A stretch of DNA of 42,116 nt, from NCBI GenBank assembly GCA_035443945.1, contig DAOMNQ010000025.1, positions 1 to 42,116 on the forward strand, in the 5' to 3' direction. The translations under genes and the position numbers were made by a program. This document shows positions 1 through 7,626 of this stretch, piece by piece; position 1 is the first letter of the stretch, and every line of letters begins with the position of its first letter. This DNA is from CAADGN01 sp035443945. Lineage in GTDB: Bacteria; Planctomycetota; Phycisphaerae; Phycisphaerales; UBA1924. Below the pieces are notes generated by a model. The model searched no databases, was not told the DNA's origin, and saw only the letters and a list, made by a program, of their open reading frames with translations.

Positions 1-960
1 CAGGGCGAGCGAGCCGGGGGCGGGGACGACGGCGGCGATGTCCCACATCTCGCCGAGGGTCTGCCCGCTGCCGGTGAAGACGGTGGTCAGCGGGCCGCCG
101 GATGGGTTCATCCAGGCCACGCTGGCCGAGCCTTTGTTGACGATGTACAGCCTGTTCGTGGTCGCCTCGTATTCGAGTCCTGCAACCCACGGGTAGCCGC
201 CGAGTATGGTGGAGGGCGTGCCGCCGGCGTAGGGGATTGCGGAGACGGTGCCGGCGACGTAGTTCGACCAGAACACGGTCTGCGTGCCGGGGTCCACCGT
301 CAGCCCGGAAACGACCGTGTTGCCGGAGAGCGTAACCAGGGTCTGCTGCCCGGAGCCGTTGAGGTTCGCGGCGTAGATGTTGACCGACGGCCCGCCCCAA
401 CTGTCAACCCAGAAGATCTTGCCGGCGACAGGATCGATCTCGACGTCCTCGGCGTTGAACGAGGCGATCACCTGCGCCGCGCCGGTCCCGTCGTAGTTGC
501 TGCGTTGCACGCCCGCCGCGTCGGTCCAGTAGACGTGCTGGTTGACGCGGTCCACGGCGACGCCGTAGTTGTTGCTCGAGCCGCTCCACGACGCGATCAC
601 GGCGTGCGAGCCGCCCGAGAAGTCGGCGACGTGCATCTCGTACGTGTAGTTCCCGTTCTTGTAGGTTCCCAGGTGGTTCTTCCAGAACACCAGCCGCTGC
701 CCGCCATCGGCCGCCACGCCGGAGATCCCCATCGGCGACGGCATGATGTTCGTCAGGCCGAGACCGTCGAGGTCGGTCGTGTAGAGGGCGTCCCGGCTCC
801 CGTTGAAGCCGTTGGAGCAGAAGAACAGGTTCTGGGCGCGTGCAGAGGGCGCCAGCGTCGCGAGCAGGACTGGGCAGGCCGCGGCGAGGGAGCACGCGAT
901 CGCTCTTGCACGGCGGGTTTCAATCCCGCGGATTGTGAGTTGGGTTCGTCGAATACGCAT
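1..960 (-). CDS. Secreted YWTD-repeat (LDL-receptor class B-like) PEP-CTERM protein, C-terminus off the window
   Basis: An open frame of 320 codons runs from the ATG at 960 to the left edge with no stop, so the last residues are missing. The N-terminus is a long signal peptide (Arg-rich start, then a hydrophobic core ending SARAQ). The body has repeated beta-propeller-like segments including YWTDAAGVQRSNYDG and IFWVD, typical of YWTD/LDLR class B propellers. The last visible residues are VPAPGSLAL, the start of a PEP-CTERM-like sorting signal as in the next three genes. The protein is therefore probably exported and handled by an exosortase-type system. The frame is not closed inside the window, and a shorter ORF at 404-895 in another frame is a shadow. 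Ligand and role are unknown. Confidence 0.85.
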   Translation of the reverse strand, partial: MRIRRTQLTIRGIETRRARAIACSLAAACPVLLATLAPSARAQNLFFCSNGFNGSRDALYTTDLDGLGLTNIMPSPMGISGVAADGGQRLVFWKNHLGTYKNGNYTYEMHVADFSGGSHAVIASWSGSSNNYGVAVDRVNQHVYWTDAAGVQRSNYDGTGAAQVIASFNAEDVEIDPVAGKIFWVDSWGGPSVNIYAANLNGSGQQTLVTLSGNTVVSGLTVDPGTQTVFWSNYVAGTVSAIPYAGGTPSTILGGYPWVAGLEYEATTNRLYIVNKGSASVAWMNPSGGPLTTVFTGSGQTLGEMWDIAAVVPAPGSLAL

Positions 961-1159
961 GTGAGCCTCCTTCGGCCGGGTCTCTCGTATCGCCGGCTCG
1001 TACGGGACTTGGCGCGAAGCGAGCGACCCTGTCACTGGCGGCGTCAGATTGTCGGCGGGAGGGGTTGCGTTCGCGTGCAACGAGCGTCCCGTCGTCTGGG
1101 CGACGGGCCGCTCGGAGAGAAGGAGGGGCGGGGTGGAACTGTGGTGACCGGCGAGCGCA

Positions 1160-1969
1160 TCACCTCCGGCGTGGCACGGCGGCGAGGCCTGCGAGAGCGA
1201 TGAGCGCGAGCGTCCCGGGGGCGGGTACGACGCGCGCAAGCCCTGTGATCCCGGTGTGGTAGACGTCGAGAACGGCGAGTTGGGTGAAGGCGCCCGCGAG
1301 CGACTGCGTGCCGAGGACGAAGTCGGCGGTAGCGGGCAGCGCGTAGGATGCGTAGATGGTGCCGCCGACCATCTCGAGGCCGACGTAGTCGTTGTCGGGC
1401 GTTGCGCAGACGAACGTGGAGAAGTTGTCGCCGAGTTTGTAGCGCCAGATCGCGTCGGAGAGGAACTCGGCGTAGTAGAACTCGTCCGGCGTTCCGGGGA
1501 CGTTCACGATGCCTCCCGGGCCGCCGAATACGCCGGTGTCCCAGCGGTTGATCTCGTTGAAGTTCGCGGGGTCCCACTCGACCACGATGGAGCCTTGCGG
1601 CAGGACGCCCGCCACGCCGAACATTCGCGCTCCGACGAACACGGGCGAGGCGTTCGGCCCGCCGCGGAGGCCGACCTGCGTCAGCGTGGGCGTGCCGAGC
1701 GGGGTGTCCACGCGGTAGACGGCGTTGGAACCGAGGGCGAGAATGTCGCCGCCCGTCGCGCCGCCGTTCATGTTCCCGACCGTCATGCCGACCGGCACGT
1801 TCGTCATCCCGTTGATCACGTCGCCGACGTTGGTGAACGTGGTGACTGCTCCGTTCCGGTAGCGGTACAGCGTGGTGCCCTGGCTGACCATCAGCGTCGG
1901 TTGTGCCGCGGCCGCGCCGGTGAGCAGTAGAACGCAGGACAGGGCGAGCGTGATTCGGTTGTGTGACAT
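1160..1969 (-). CDS. Secreted PEP-CTERM protein, probable beta-propeller-like
   Basis: This is a 269-residue exported protein of unknown function. The start is placed at the ATG at 1969 because AGAGGTGG lies just upstream and a clean signal peptide follows (MSHNRITLALSCVLLL, cleavage near AAAAQ). The frame is open for 81 more codons upstream, but that stretch is low-complexity and Arg-rich. The body has short repeated blocks (TTLYRYRNG, NAVYRVDT, DAIWRYKLG) that resemble the blades of a small propeller reporting a value and its source. The C-terminus is VPAPGTLALIALAGLAAV followed by PRRR, a PEP-CTERM-like sorting signal. It lies in a same-strand run with three other PEP-CTERM genes. Confidence 0.85.
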   Translation of the reverse strand: MSHNRITLALSCVLLLTGAAAAQPTLMVSQGTTLYRYRNGAVTTFTNVGDVINGMTNVPVGMTVGNMNGGATGGDILALGSNAVYRVDTPLGTPTLTQVGLRGGPNASPVFVGARMFGVAGVLPQGSIVVEWDPANFNEINRWDTGVFGGPGGIVNVPGTPDEFYYAEFLSDAIWRYKLGDNFSTFVCATPDNDYVGLEMVGGTIYASYALPATADFVLGTQSLAGAFTQLAVLDVYHTGITGLARVVPAPGTLALIALAGLAAVPRRR

Positions 1970-2213
1970 GGTCCACCTCTCGGGCGAGTGCGCCTCGTGA
2001 GTCGGCCCGGCTTCCGGGTCGCTGCTGAGACTCTGCGCGGCACGCAACAATCCCGCAGCGTCGCGGCTTTTTTTTGGGGGCGGCCGTCGCTCCCCGCCGC
2101 GACGCACGGCGTCCTCCGTGCGCAAGGAAGCCCCGGCCCCGGAGGTCCGCGGCCGAGGCGTGAGGGGGATTGGTGCGCGAGGAGGAGTATCGCGTGGTTT
2201 GCGGCGCGTCACG

Positions 2214-2855
2214 TCAGCGTCGCCGACGCGCCGATGCGAGGCCCGCGAGCATCAGCGGAAGGAGCGTGCCCGGGGTGGGGATGACGCACCGCGTATCGAT
2301 CACAACTTGGTCCACCCATGAGGGCGATCCGACCGAACCGGGCCTGAGCGAGACGGTTTCCCATTGGGGGCACTCCGAGAGGGAGTAAATGTGGAGTTCG
2401 TGGTACACGCCCCCGCCGAGGTCGATGGCGCTGATGCTCTGGAGCGTGGCGGAGCCGGTCGCGGGAAAGACGCTGGAAGCCGGCCCGATGCCGTCGGATG
2501 TGATGTACGTGAACTGGAGCCACAGTTCCTTCTGGCGCCCGGCCGCGCCGTGGTTGGGGATGGAGAACGACAGGTCCCAGTCAAAGAGGATGAAGTAGAC
2601 GCCGTTCAACTGCCCGCTCGGGTCGGTCGCGTCCCAGGTCGCGTTGGGGTTGGGGTTGAACGACGGCGGGCCGTAGGGGTTGTGCACGCCGCTGTCCGGC
2701 AGGCCGCCGCCGGGCGCGTTGAACTGCCAGTGCTGGAAGGTGGAGCCGGAGTCGCCTCGCCACGGGGGCGGCGTGAGGTCGTGGGCGAGAGTGTGCCCCG
2801 CGATCAGGACGAACGTGCAGCCAAGCGCGTGAACGATGCGTCTTTTCGGTTGCAT
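2214..2855 (-). CDS. Secreted PEP-CTERM protein, hypothetical
   Basis: This is a 213-residue exported protein with no recognised domain. The ATG at 2855 is preferred: GGAG lies ten bases upstream, and MQPKRRIVHALGCTF begins a signal peptide ending near TLAHD. An in-frame TTG at 2870 is the alternative. The mature part is rich in Trp, Gly, Pro and Asn (WRGDSGSTFQHWQFN, PSFNPNPNATWD) and looks all-beta. It ends IPTPGTLLPLMLAGLASA then RRRR, a PEP-CTERM-like signal. The mature sequence is unlike its neighbours, so this is a set of separate exported proteins sharing a sorting tail rather than a recent duplication. Confidence 0.83.
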   Translation of the reverse strand: MQPKRRIVHALGCTFVLIAGHTLAHDLTPPPWRGDSGSTFQHWQFNAPGGGLPDSGVHNPYGPPSFNPNPNATWDATDPSGQLNGVYFILFDWDLSFSIPNHGAAGRQKELWLQFTYITSDGIGPASSVFPATGSATLQSISAIDLGGGVYHELHIYSLSECPQWETVSLRPGSVGSPSWVDQVVIDTRCVIPTPGTLLPLMLAGLASARRRR

Positions 2856-2930
2856 GGGTGCGTACTCCAAGGAACACGAGTGAGTATGCGGGAGCGAGTG
2901 AGCGGACGCGTGGATGCGAGAGACGGCCGC

Positions 2931-3632
2931 CTACCGACGCCGGCGCGACGCGAGGAGACCGCCCGCCGCGAGGATCGCGACGGTGCCCGGGGTGGGAACG
3001 CCCTGCACACGGAAGATCAGGAACTCGTCGTGGTTCGCCCCCGGGTTGAACGGGTTGCCTGCGCCGGTGTTGTGCCAGATCCACTCGACCGAGGGATCGA
3101 CGCCGGGCCGGTGTCCCCAGGTCGTCACGTTCCCGACGGCACGGTTGTCCCAGTTCGGGAACGTGGCCGGCGTCACCCACACGCTCGGGTTGATCGCCGC
3201 GAAGGCGAGCGCTGCATCGACCTCCGCTTGCGTCGGCATCTGGAGTTTGGGCCACGTCGCCGGCCACGTCGGGTCGATCTGCTGCAGGTACGCGCCGACC
3301 GGGAAGACCTCCCAGGCCGGCGAACCCGTGTTGAACTGGAGGCTCTGTGTCATGTTGCGGAACTCTCCGAGAAAGCCCTGCGCCCCGCTGAAGTCCGAGG
3401 CCGTGGAGACGTAGAAGTAGTCGGTCGGGTTCATCCCCGTCTGGGTGAGCGAGTAGGTCACCTGCCAGTTGTTGCCGGTGAGCACCGCCGAGCCGACCGT
3501 CGCCGAGGCCGTCCCGACGTAGGCGTCGAACTGGTTGTCCACGTTCATGTCGATCTGCCACGTGTCCTGCGCCAAGGCAGGGGCCGCGCCGGCCAGTACG
3601 AGAAGAACGAGCGTGCGAGTGTTGCGTACCAT
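2931..3632 (-). CDS. Secreted PEP-CTERM protein, hypothetical
   Basis: This is a 233-residue exported protein, first of the four-gene minus-strand run. ATG at 3632 has a strong GGAGG (3639-3643) with good spacing. The signal peptide is MVRNTRTLVLLVLAGAAPA with cleavage near ALAQ. The mature region (DTWQIDMNVDNQFDAYVG, a WQVTYSLTQTG strand, WIWHNTGAGNPFNPG) looks beta-rich and has no catalytic motif that I recognise. The C-terminus VPTPGTVAILAAGGLLAS plus RRRR is a PEP-CTERM-like sorting signal. Gaps to the next genes (75 and 244 bases) leave room for separate promoters, so a single operon is not certain. Confidence 0.84.
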   Translation of the reverse strand: MVRNTRTLVLLVLAGAAPALAQDTWQIDMNVDNQFDAYVGTASATVGSAVLTGNNWQVTYSLTQTGMNPTDYFYVSTASDFSGAQGFLGEFRNMTQSLQFNTGSPAWEVFPVGAYLQQIDPTWPATWPKLQMPTQAEVDAALAFAAINPSVWVTPATFPNWDNRAVGNVTTWGHRPGVDPSVEWIWHNTGAGNPFNPGANHDEFLIFRVQGVPTPGTVAILAAGGLLASRRRR

Positions 3633-3780
3633 GATCCGCCTCCTGATTCAGAGTGTCGTGCGTTTCGGCCCGACTCTCGGACCGCTCAGGAGGATTCGGC
3701 GCGGCCCGCGGAAACCTGTCACCCCCGCGCGGATTTCTTCAGGCCGCCAGACCCGGCGACGGGCGCGACGGCCGGTTTCC

Positions 3781-3819
3781 AAAAACGACAACGCCGCGCC
3801 CCTCGGGCCGCGGCGTCGT
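3781..3819 (-). terminator. Intrinsic terminator of the tRNA-Ala gene
   Basis: Read on the minus strand, a GC-rich hairpin (CGACGCCGCG pairing with CGCGGCGTTG, one G-T pair, short loop) is followed directly by a run of five T. It begins about nine bases past the tRNA 3' end, as expected for a transcript that stops just after the tRNA. Confidence 0.75.
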
Positions 3820-3827
3820 GCGGGAAG

Positions 3828-3902
3828 TGGAGGCGAAGGGACTCGAACCCTCGACCTCTTCCATGCCATGGAAGCGCTCTACCAAAACTGAGCTACGCCC
3901 CC
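3828..3902 (-). tRNA. tRNA-Ala, anticodon GGC
   Basis: The 75-nt gene folds as a full cloverleaf on the minus strand. The acceptor is GGGGGCG with CGCCTCC, and it includes the G3-U70 wobble pair that is the alanine identity element. The anticodon stem is CTTCC/GGAAG with loop ATGGCAT, giving GGC, which reads GCC and GCU. The T arm carries GTTCGAGTCCC. The D loop is slightly long (AGTTTTGGTA). The discriminator is A and CCA is not encoded. Confidence 0.95.
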
Positions 3903-4281
3903 GCACACGGGTTGTCGGCCGGCCTCGGCGGGGCCGGGGCGACATCCTAGGCCCAGACGACCGGGGCACGCCCGGATCGGCGGCGCTCCTCCCGCACCCG
4001 GCCCGAGTCGGCCAGTGACGATCGTGCCGCTTGTGCGGGTCGTGCGGCCTGCGACGGCTGTGCGGCCTTTGCGGCCCGGGAAAAGACTGCCGATACCGAG
4101 GACTGAATCGGTCCGGCAGACTGCGACGCCTTCGCCGCTCACGGGCCGCACGGATCGCGCAGTCCCCCCGGCCCGACTCTTCCCACCACACCTCAATGTC
4201 GATGATGTGTGGCACGGCAGCGATCGGCGGGTGCCCCTGCTCCCTCGGCCGACCGCCGCCGCTTGTGACGGAGGAGCCGCG
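3903..4281. other. Gene-free stretch between tRNA-Ala and a small ORF
   Basis: I see no convincing coding sequence here. It should hold the tRNA promoter near its left end, on the minus strand. It also contains a GC hairpin (CCGGCC...GGCCGG around 3918-3938) and a five-unit 9-nt tandem array (4033-4077). Short ORFs in this area (for example the Cys-rich 4031-4285 frame) are products of the repeat. Confidence 0.5.
4033..4077. repeat. Short 9-nt tandem array
   Basis: Five successive 9-mers in exact register: GTGCGGGTC, GTGCGGCCT, GCGACGGCT, GTGCGGCCT, TTGCGGCCC. The units are imperfect but keep a GCGG core. It is one of several arrays with 7-9 nt units in this window. Confidence 0.6.
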
Positions 4282-4626
4282 ATGAACCCTTTGCGCTACA
4301 CCGACATTGGGCACAGCACGGATGCCGGCCGGGTCGAGGCCTGGTGGATCGGCGAGCAGGGTCGGCTTCGCACCCACCCCTGCCGGGCGGGTCAACTTCA
4401 CCGACGCGGTGACGACCGCCCTTCTCGGGCCGCATCACGCCTGCGTGCCGCCGCGATCGGGCGGGTTGAACTGGACCGCGGCGTCGGCTCCGTCCATATC
4501 CCCCCCACTGCGAGCGACGACATTCTGAGCATGACGCTCGACGGGCTTGAAAGGCGGTACCCGGGCGTGCGATGGTTCGTCTTCGGAGAGACAGGCGCGA
4601 AGGAACCCGCCAAGGCCGCGGCATGA
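4282..4626 (+). CDS. Small hypothetical protein
   Basis: This is a candidate 114-residue protein. The ATG at 4282 has a strong GGAGGAG (4270-4276) at ideal spacing, the main evidence that it is translated. The N-terminus (MNPLRYTDIGHSTDAGRVEA) and C-terminus (ILSMTLDGLERRYPGVRWF) read like protein. The middle is Arg-rich and could be out of frame. I recognise no domain. It converges with surE. It may be a degraded or frameshifted gene, so confidence is moderate. Confidence 0.42.
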   Translation: MNPLRYTDIGHSTDAGRVEAWWIGEQGRLRTHPCRAGQLHRRGDDRPSRAASRLRAAAIGRVELDRGVGSVHIPPTASDDILSMTLDGLERRYPGVRWFVFGETGAKEPAKAAA

Positions 4627-4695
4627 CGCCGACGCTGGGGGAGGAAGGCCTATCCCCAGATGCCTGACTCACCACCGAGGCGGATCGAACCGCCG

Positions 4696-5553
4696 TCACT
4701 CGCCGAGCGCGGCACGCCAGCGTTCGATGTCCACGTGGCGTGTCAGGTCGTACTGCAGCGGCGTGATGGTGATCTTGCGGTCGAACAGCCCGTGGACGTC
4801 GGTGCCCGGGTCGGTGGCGTGGAAGTCCAGCCCGTCGCCGGAGGCCCAGTAGTAGACGCCTCCCGAGGGGCTGACGCGGCGCTCGTAGGCATCGACCAGC
4901 CCGTGCGTATTCATCGGGCACACCACCACCGGCAGCGGGCGGTCTCGCACGGGGTTCTCGGCCTCGATCGGCGGGATGTTCACGTTCAGGCACTCGTGCC
5001 GGCGCAGGGGCGCGGCCGCGAGAATCTGCTCGACGACGCGCCGGGCGTGGATCGCGGCTGTGTCGAAGTCCGGCTCGCCGGCGCGGATCATCAGGCTGAC
5101 GGCAATCGACGGCACCCCGAGGAACGCCCCCTCGAGCGCGGCCGCGACCGTGCCCGAATAGATGACGTTGACCCCGCAGTTCGCGCCGGAGTTGAGGCCG
5201 CTGATGACGAGGTCGGGGCGCGAGGGCCGCCCGTCGTCGTCCGTCCCGTACCGCTCCGGCCAGATGCTGCTGATCGCCAGTTTCACGCAGTCCGCGGGGC
5301 GGGCGTCCACGGCGATGCCGCGCATCCCCTCCGCGGCCTCGACCTCGCGGACCATGATCGGCTCGTGGAATGTGACGCCGTGGCTCGTCGCGGACTGGAC
5401 CGTGAGCGGCGCGACGGGGAAGACCTCCGCCGGCACGCCGTCAGGCCCCCGGACCGGACCGCCGAGCGTGCCGCGGGCATCGGTCAGGGCCTGGAAGAGC
5501 GCGACGATGCCCGGCGCCCGGATGCCGTCGTCGTTGGTGAGCAGGATGCGCAT
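4696..5553 (-). CDS. surE: 5'/3'-nucleotidase SurE
   Basis: SurE is a divalent-metal-dependent phosphatase acting on nucleoside 5'- and 3'-monophosphates, linked to stationary-phase survival. The start at the ATG at 5553 gives the canonical MRILLTNDDG, with the metal-binding Asp pair at residues 8-9. A GTG at 5580 would add nine residues, and no clear ribosome-binding site supports either. The family block SGLNSGANCGVNVIYSGTV and the following LEGAFLGVPSIAVSL are intact. At 285 residues it is slightly longer than most SurE proteins because of an insertion near residues 37-60. The fold is soluble and cytoplasmic. Confidence 0.93.
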   Translation of the reverse strand: MRILLTNDDGIRAPGIVALFQALTDARGTLGGPVRGPDGVPAEVFPVAPLTVQSATSHGVTFHEPIMVREVEAAEGMRGIAVDARPADCVKLAISSIWPERYGTDDDGRPSRPDLVISGLNSGANCGVNVIYSGTVAAALEGAFLGVPSIAVSLMIRAGEPDFDTAAIHARRVVEQILAAAPLRRHECLNVNIPPIEAENPVRDRPLPVVVCPMNTHGLVDAYERRVSPSGGVYYWASGDGLDFHATDPGTDVHGLFDRKITITPLQYDLTRHVDIERWRAALGE

Positions 5554-5660
5554 GGGGAGAGACGGTAGGGAGCGCGGCACGCCCAGCGACGAAGCCAGGT
5601 CGGATAGAGGCCGCGCGGGCGTCCGCGCTCGGCGGGGTACACTCCAAGGCGGAGTCCCAT

Positions 5661-5813
5661 ATGAGCCGCAACCCCTACGAGTTCTTCCGCGGGCGTGATC
5701 TGACGCTCAACGACCATCTCGCGATCGATCGCACGGTCCTCTCCAACGAGCGAACGCCGCTCGCCTACGGGCGCACGGCGATCGGCGCCATGCGAACGGC
5801 GACCGCGGCGTAG
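5661..5813 (+). pseudogene. DUF202-family membrane protein remnant
   Basis: This 50-codon frame begins with ATG at 5661, preceded by GGAG (5651-5654) and a TACACT -10-like box (5638-5643). It encodes MSRNPYEFFRGRDLTLNDHL and then AIDRTVLSNERTPLAYGRTA. The latter is the DUF202/YidH signature (D-x-LA-x-xRT-x-LANERT-x-LAY-x-RTA). The family normally continues into two or three membrane helices, but a TAG follows after only 12 more residues. No helix-coding continuation is visible in the other plus frames before cbs. I read it as a 3'-truncated gene. A genuine short product cannot be excluded. Confidence 0.65.
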
Positions 5814-6035
5814 TTGATGACGTTTGACAGCAGGCGAGCACGCAGCATGGCGCACGCGCCGGCTGCGAGGCGGATACCGCGCGGCCGCCGACGGGTGCGT
5901 CCGCCTACGCGGGCGACGCCGAGAATGATCTGGTCCTGCACCATGGCACGGCGTTCTCCCCGCGAGCGATGCCCACGAGTCTACCGCCCGTCGGCTATCC
6001 TCACGCGGACGCCGCACCATGCCACGGAGCCTGCC

Positions 6036-7421
6036 ATGAAGCGCCTCGACTCGATCCTCGACGCCATCGGGCACACGCCGCTCGTACGCCTGCGGCGGGT
6101 CGTTCCGCCCGGCGCGGCCGAGGTGCTGGTCAAGTGCGAGTATCTCAACCCCGCCGGCTCCATCAAGGACCGCATGGCCCTGCACATCGTCGAGGAGGCC
6201 GAGCGGACGGGGCAACTGCGCCCGGGCGGCACCATCGTCGAGAACACGAGCGGGAACACGGGCCTCGGGCTGGCGATGGCGGCCGCGGTCAAGGGGTACA
6301 AGTGCATCTTCACCATGCCGGACAAGATGAGCCTCGAAAAGGTGAACATGCTCAAGGCGTTCGGCGCGGAGGTCGTCATCACGCCCACCGACGTTCCGGG
6401 CGACTCGCCGGAGCACTACGTGAACGTGGCCAAGCGCCTGGCACGCGAGACGCCGGGCGGGTTCTACGTCAACCAGTACCACTCGCCCGCGAACATCGAC
6501 GCCCACTACCGGCGCACCGGACCCGAAATCTGGGACGAGACCGGCGGCGAGTTCGACGCGTTCGTGGCGGGCGTGGGGACGGGGGGCACGATCTCGGGGA
6601 TCGGGCGGTTCATCAAGGAAAAGAACCGCGAGACGGGGCGGAGCGTGCGCGTGGTCGGCGTGGACCCGCTGGGGTCGGTGCACTACAGCCTGTTCTACAC
6701 GGGGACGCCGGGCGAGGCGCACGTGTACAAGGTCGAAGGGCTGGGTGACGATATCGTCTGCGAGGCCTTCGACATGAAGGCCGTCGATGAGATGCGGCAG
6801 GTGGACGACCGCCAGTGCTTCGTCATGGCGCGCCGGCTGGTGCGCGAGGAGGGCCTCTTCTGCGGCGGCTCATCAGGCGGCAACGTCCACGTCGCGGTCG
6901 AGTTGGCGAAGGAACTCGGGCCGGGCAAACGCGTGGTCACCGTGCTGCCGGACTCGGGCACGCGCTACATCACGAAGTTCCTCTCGGACGCTTGGATGAA
7001 GGACCACGGGTTCCTGGAGCCGGCGCGGCAGATGGGCGTGGTGGAGGACGTGCTGCGCCGGCCGCACGGCGAGGTGGTGACGGCGGACGAGGGTGCGACG
7101 GTGTCGCACGTGGCCGACCTGATGCGGGCGCGGGGGATCTCGCAGGTGCCGCTGACGAACGGGGAGGGCCGTCCGAAGGGGATCGTGCACGAGATCGACC
7201 TGCTGCGGGGCCTGCAGACGGGGCGCGTGGGGCCGGACTCGCCGGTGCGGGAGGTGGCGAACCCGCTGGACGGCGTGGTGTATCCCAAGGCGCGGGTGGA
7301 GGAGTTGTTCCCGATCTTCGAGAAGGACCGGGTGGCGGTGGTGGTGGACCACGGGCGTATCGTGGGGATCGTGTCGCAGATCGACGTGATCGATTACCTG
7401 AGCCGACGGGCGCAGGGGTGA
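6036..7421 (+). CDS. cbs: Cystathionine beta-synthase (PLP domain plus tandem CBS domains)
   Basis: This enzyme condenses homocysteine with serine (or acetylserine) to cystathionine, the first step of reverse transsulfuration. It has 461 residues. The fold-type II PLP domain spans about residues 1-320, with the Schiff-base lysine K44 in NPAGSIKDRMA and the phosphate/substrate loop ENTSGNTGLG. Two CBS domains follow (about 335-461), the usual nucleotide- or AdoMet-sensing module. GGAG (6026-6029) fixes the start at 6036, although the frame is open further upstream. The next gene is a Cys/Met-metabolism PLP enzyme, supporting a cysteine-from-homocysteine route over simple cysteine synthase. The N-terminal heme domain of animal enzymes is absent. 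Confidence 0.9.
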   Translation: MKRLDSILDAIGHTPLVRLRRVVPPGAAEVLVKCEYLNPAGSIKDRMALHIVEEAERTGQLRPGGTIVENTSGNTGLGLAMAAAVKGYKCIFTMPDKMSLEKVNMLKAFGAEVVITPTDVPGDSPEHYVNVAKRLARETPGGFYVNQYHSPANIDAHYRRTGPEIWDETGGEFDAFVAGVGTGGTISGIGRFIKEKNRETGRSVRVVGVDPLGSVHYSLFYTGTPGEAHVYKVEGLGDDIVCEAFDMKAVDEMRQVDDRQCFVMARRLVREEGLFCGGSSGGNVHVAVELAKELGPGKRVVTVLPDSGTRYITKFLSDAWMKDHGFLEPARQMGVVEDVLRRPHGEVVTADEGATVSHVADLMRARGISQVPLTNGEGRPKGIVHEIDLLRGLQTGRVGPDSPVREVANPLDGVVYPKARVEELFPIFEKDRVAVVVDHGRIVGIVSQIDVIDYLSRRAQG

Positions 7422-7429
7422 AGGAAACA

Positions 7430-7606
7430 GGATTCACCACAGAGGCACAGAGGGCACAGAGGGGAACCGGAATCAGCCACAGATGGACACGGATGGACAC
7501 AGATTCGGGAGAGAGTCCGCTCGCAGGTCTGAATCATCTGTGTCCATCTGTGTGCATCTGTGGCAACGACTCTTCTCTGTGCCCTCTGTGTCTCTGTGGT
7601 GAATCC
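7430..7606. repeat. Nested palindromic repeat element between the transsulfuration genes
   Basis: The 205-base gap is almost filled by nested inverted repeats. The outer arms (7430-7462 and 7574-7606) match over about 30 bases and are made of CACAGAGG units reading inward from TTCACCACAGAGG. The inner arms (about 7475-7505 and 7535-7563) are made of CACAGATGGACAC units. Each arm is therefore also a short tandem array. The transcript would form a long hairpin between two co-directional genes. No transposase is present. Confidence 0.85.
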
Positions 7607-7626
7607 CATCGAGAGGCCGCGAGAGC

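Noticed and set aside
404..895. 163-codon minus-strand frame in the first gene
   Set aside because: The frame starting at 960 has the signal peptide, YWTD blocks and sorting tail; this one is Arg-rich shadow.
2364..3950. Plus-strand frame of 528 codons across the PEP-CTERM genes and tRNA
   Set aside because: It covers two genes with signal peptides and sorting tails on the other strand plus a tRNA; no protein-like features.
5814..6035. N-terminal extension of cbs by 74 residues
   Set aside because: The extension is Arg-rich and lacks conservation features; GGAG and the family N-terminus support ATG 6036.
7422..7626. Small ORFs in the palindrome between cbs and the lyase gene
   Set aside because: The peptides (RWTRMDTD-like) derive from the inverted repeat on both strands and do not look like genes.
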